NCBI GenBank assembly: GCA_023437305.1
Contig: JAEZGN010000023.1
Location: forward strand, 248,001 to 312,000
Reading direction: 5' to 3'
DNA length: 64,000 nt
Source of the DNA: Bacteroidota bacterium
GTDB lineage: Bacteria; Bacteroidota; Bacteroidia; Bacteroidales; Dysgonomonadaceae
The translations under genes were made by a program, and so were the position numbers. The notes beneath the pieces are model-generated. The model was not told where the DNA came from, ran no database searches, and was given only the letters and a program-made list of their open reading frames with translations. Of the stretch, positions 63,910 through 64,000 are shown piece by piece (the stretch's first letter is position 1; every line of letters starts with the position of its first letter).

Positions 63910-64000
63910 TTAATATCTGTAATGCTCAGGTTTGTATGGACCTTCTACAGGAACCCCAAGATATTCGGCTTGCGCCTCAGTCAGCTTGGTCAACTTCACA
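63910..64000 (-). CDS. ahcY: Adenosylhomocysteinase, C-terminal end (cut by window end)
   Basis: The reverse strand from 63999 to the stop at 63910-63912 reads KLTKLTEAQAEYLGVPVEGP then YKPEHYRY. This matches the very conserved C-terminus of S-adenosyl-L-homocysteine hydrolase, including the Lys and Tyr of the PYKPxHYRY end that contact NAD. The enzyme splits SAH to adenosine and homocysteine in the methyl cycle. Only about 29 codons are visible; the rest lies beyond 64000. Confidence 0.9.
   Translation of the reverse strand, partial: VKLTKLTEAQAEYLGVPVEGPYKPEHYRY

Noticed and set aside
1..64000. CRISPR array, phage or intact insertion sequence
   Set aside because: No regularly spaced direct repeats, no phage structural genes and no intact transposase were found; only the IS5 relic and ends near 19-20.6 kb.

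Overview
The window reads as a low-GC chromosome segment of a Bacteroidales bacterium, most likely a Dysgonomonas or close relative (the genus is an inference). Supporting signs are: two outer-membrane beta-barrel proteins with carboxypeptidase-regulatory N-termini plus a classical TonB-dependent receptor; Bacteroidetes-type LptD, DUF3098 and DUF5020 proteins; a GlsA/GlsB-like glycine-lipid gene pair; almost no Shine-Dalgarno sites before starts; and many TAnnTTTG -7 promoter boxes. All genes are chromosomal; there is no CRISPR array, intact phage or intact insertion sequence. One decayed IS5-type transposase with matching IS ends was found in what first looked like empty sequence.

Layout. 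1-1341: 5' part of ftsK (minus). 1556-6997: two outer-membrane receptors. 7235-12044: a secreted subtilase, xseA, a WG-repeat protein, xseB and ispD in one direction. 12195-13262: an M20 deacetylase facing kup (13263-15230). 15354-18855: a heterodimeric ABC exporter. 18940-20640: IS5 relic, AraC regulator, VOC protein and a second IS end. 20810-23063: XRE-cupin regulator and acyl-CoA ligase. 23110-27018: S9 peptidase and prfB, the latter with a +1 programmed frameshift. 27303-29852: coaA, a VOC protein, galM. 30283-34602: ftsX, DUF3098, uppP, truB, queA and folK, a tightly packed envelope/tRNA/folate operon. 34726-37503: glycosylhydrolase-like protein and TldE/PmbA. 37681-40431: accessory patch with a nested inverted repeat, a probably frameshifted small gene, a nucleotidyltransferase-HEPN protein, a DUF4238 protein and tRNA-Pro. 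40644-42708: DUF5020 outer-membrane protein and NCS2 purine permease. 42960-45695: ppdK. 45888-48191: another outer-membrane receptor. 48498-49955: sufB without its usual sufCDS neighbours. 50385-52262: an unrecognised secreted protein with two internal repeats. 52342-55237: glsA-glsB-ogt-maf operon. 55380-63705: exported thioredoxin, transglutaminase-like lipoprotein, LptD, M64 peptidase and a TPR membrane protein. 63910-64000: C-terminus of ahcY.

Most of the window is housekeeping and envelope biology. The parts least explained by known families are the 625-residue secreted protein at 50385, the accessory patch beside tRNA-Pro, the IS-flanked AraC/VOC cassette, the orphan sufB with a hairpin-rich 3' region, and a base-composition island upstream of ftsX that may be a structured RNA or a relic. 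I did not find a clearly new multi-gene system; these are the places I would look first.
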